A stretch of DNA of 30,151 nt, taken from assembly GCA_019648995.1 (NCBI GenBank), contig BLXT01006999.1, positions 1,490,281 through 1,520,431 on the forward strand, given 5' to 3'. Under the pieces are notes generated by a model. That model had not been told where the DNA came from. It searched no databases and worked only from the letters and a program-made list of their open reading frames with translations. The position numbers and the translations under genes are program-made. This document shows positions 29,533 to 30,151 of the stretch, piece by piece. How positions within the stretch are numbered: the first letter of the stretch is position 1; each line of letters begins with the position of its first letter. Source of the stretch: Plakobranchus ocellatus (lineage: Eukaryota > Mollusca > Gastropoda > Plakobranchidae).

Positions 29533-30151
29533 CTGAAAAATCAAAAAGTTCAGATAATATACAATTTTATTTCTATAAATATGGATAATTTTTTTTACTT
29601 GACAGGTGATTTCTTTTTTGCTTAAACTGACATAAATGACTGCAATTTACTAACATTATTCCAATAAAAATGGAACAACACAAGTATACACACAAGCAAC
29701 CACACACATGCAGTAGGCCTGGATGCAAACACACCCCCATTTATTTATTAAATTGAAACATCCTGGCAATGGCATTGACCTGACCGAGTTGGGCATAAAA
29801 GGTTTTCTGTATCTATCTCTGTTATATTTTATATTAGCAAAACCAGTCTTCTACTGAGATTGATTTACATTTATTTACATATACAATGTCTGTAGTGTCA
29901 TTAACAAAATAACTCGCATTCAAGGAAAATTGGCCATGGATAAATAGCTTTTGTGATTCCCAAGTAATATCAGTCATAGATTTGTTTAGAGTAGCAGTAC
30001 ATCATGCAAGACTTACGAAGATTTGAGAGATTTTGAGTATACAACTATATCTATATGACAGTTTTTCCTGCCGTATAAAAAGTCTTTATTGATGAAAAGA
30101 CAGGCTTGCACCCATTCACACACCCCCCCCCCCCCCCCCCCCCCCCCCCCC
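29533..30151 (-). other. Partial RyR intron to window edge
   Basis: AT-rich intron sequence containing no recognisable RyR exon. The last 31 bases are a run of C (about 30120-30151), a genuine homopolymer or a sequence-end artefact. Confidence 0.75.

Overview
The window is eukaryotic: coding sequence is broken into short exons with GT-AG boundaries, the background is AT-rich, and there are many microsatellites, minisatellites and small transposon relics. The one gene that can be read with confidence is the 3' part of a ryanodine receptor (RyR) gene on the minus strand. The sequence is invertebrate in character, with canonical EF-hand loops and an invertebrate-like S2-S3 region and C-terminus. 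AT-rich introns of roughly 0.3-3.3 kb and tRNA-derived SINE-like relics fit a lophotrochozoan, mollusc-like animal, but the species cannot be named from this window.

Layout. The RyR gene enters from the right edge (transcription runs from high to low coordinates) and ends with a stop codon at 6093-6095. I placed 25 coding exons between 29532 and 6093. Counting one of two alternative EF-hand exons, they join in a single open frame of 2787 nt (928 residues plus stop), with splice phases agreeing at every junction. In order they encode a helix before the EF-hands, EF-hand 1 (two alternative exons), EF-hand 2, the conserved stretch leading to the membrane domain, a divergent region, S1 to S6 with the GGGIG selectivity filter, and a C-terminal domain with a C2H2-like zinc-binding motif. 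The other exons of this very large gene (RyRs are about 5000 residues) lie beyond the right edge. Downstream, 6092 to about 2880 is probably 3' UTR with several AATAAA signals.

The left 2.9 kb is mostly intergenic: A/T-rich tracts, a diverged tandem duplication and a tRNA-derived SINE-like piece. A plus-strand open stretch at 240-487 looks like the terminal exon of an unidentified neighbouring gene, which would make the two genes convergent.

The most interesting feature is a pair of paralogous 80-nt exons (27987-28066 and 27318-27397). Both encode a canonical EF-hand 1 in the same position, with the same splice phase. Because 80 is not a multiple of three, including both or neither breaks the frame, so exactly one must be used per transcript: a hard-wired mutually exclusive choice in the calcium-sensing part of the channel. 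A second notable feature is a degenerate minisatellite (about 17600-17973) that runs into the 5' splice site of the exon at 17961-18161 and carries several copies resembling that splice site.
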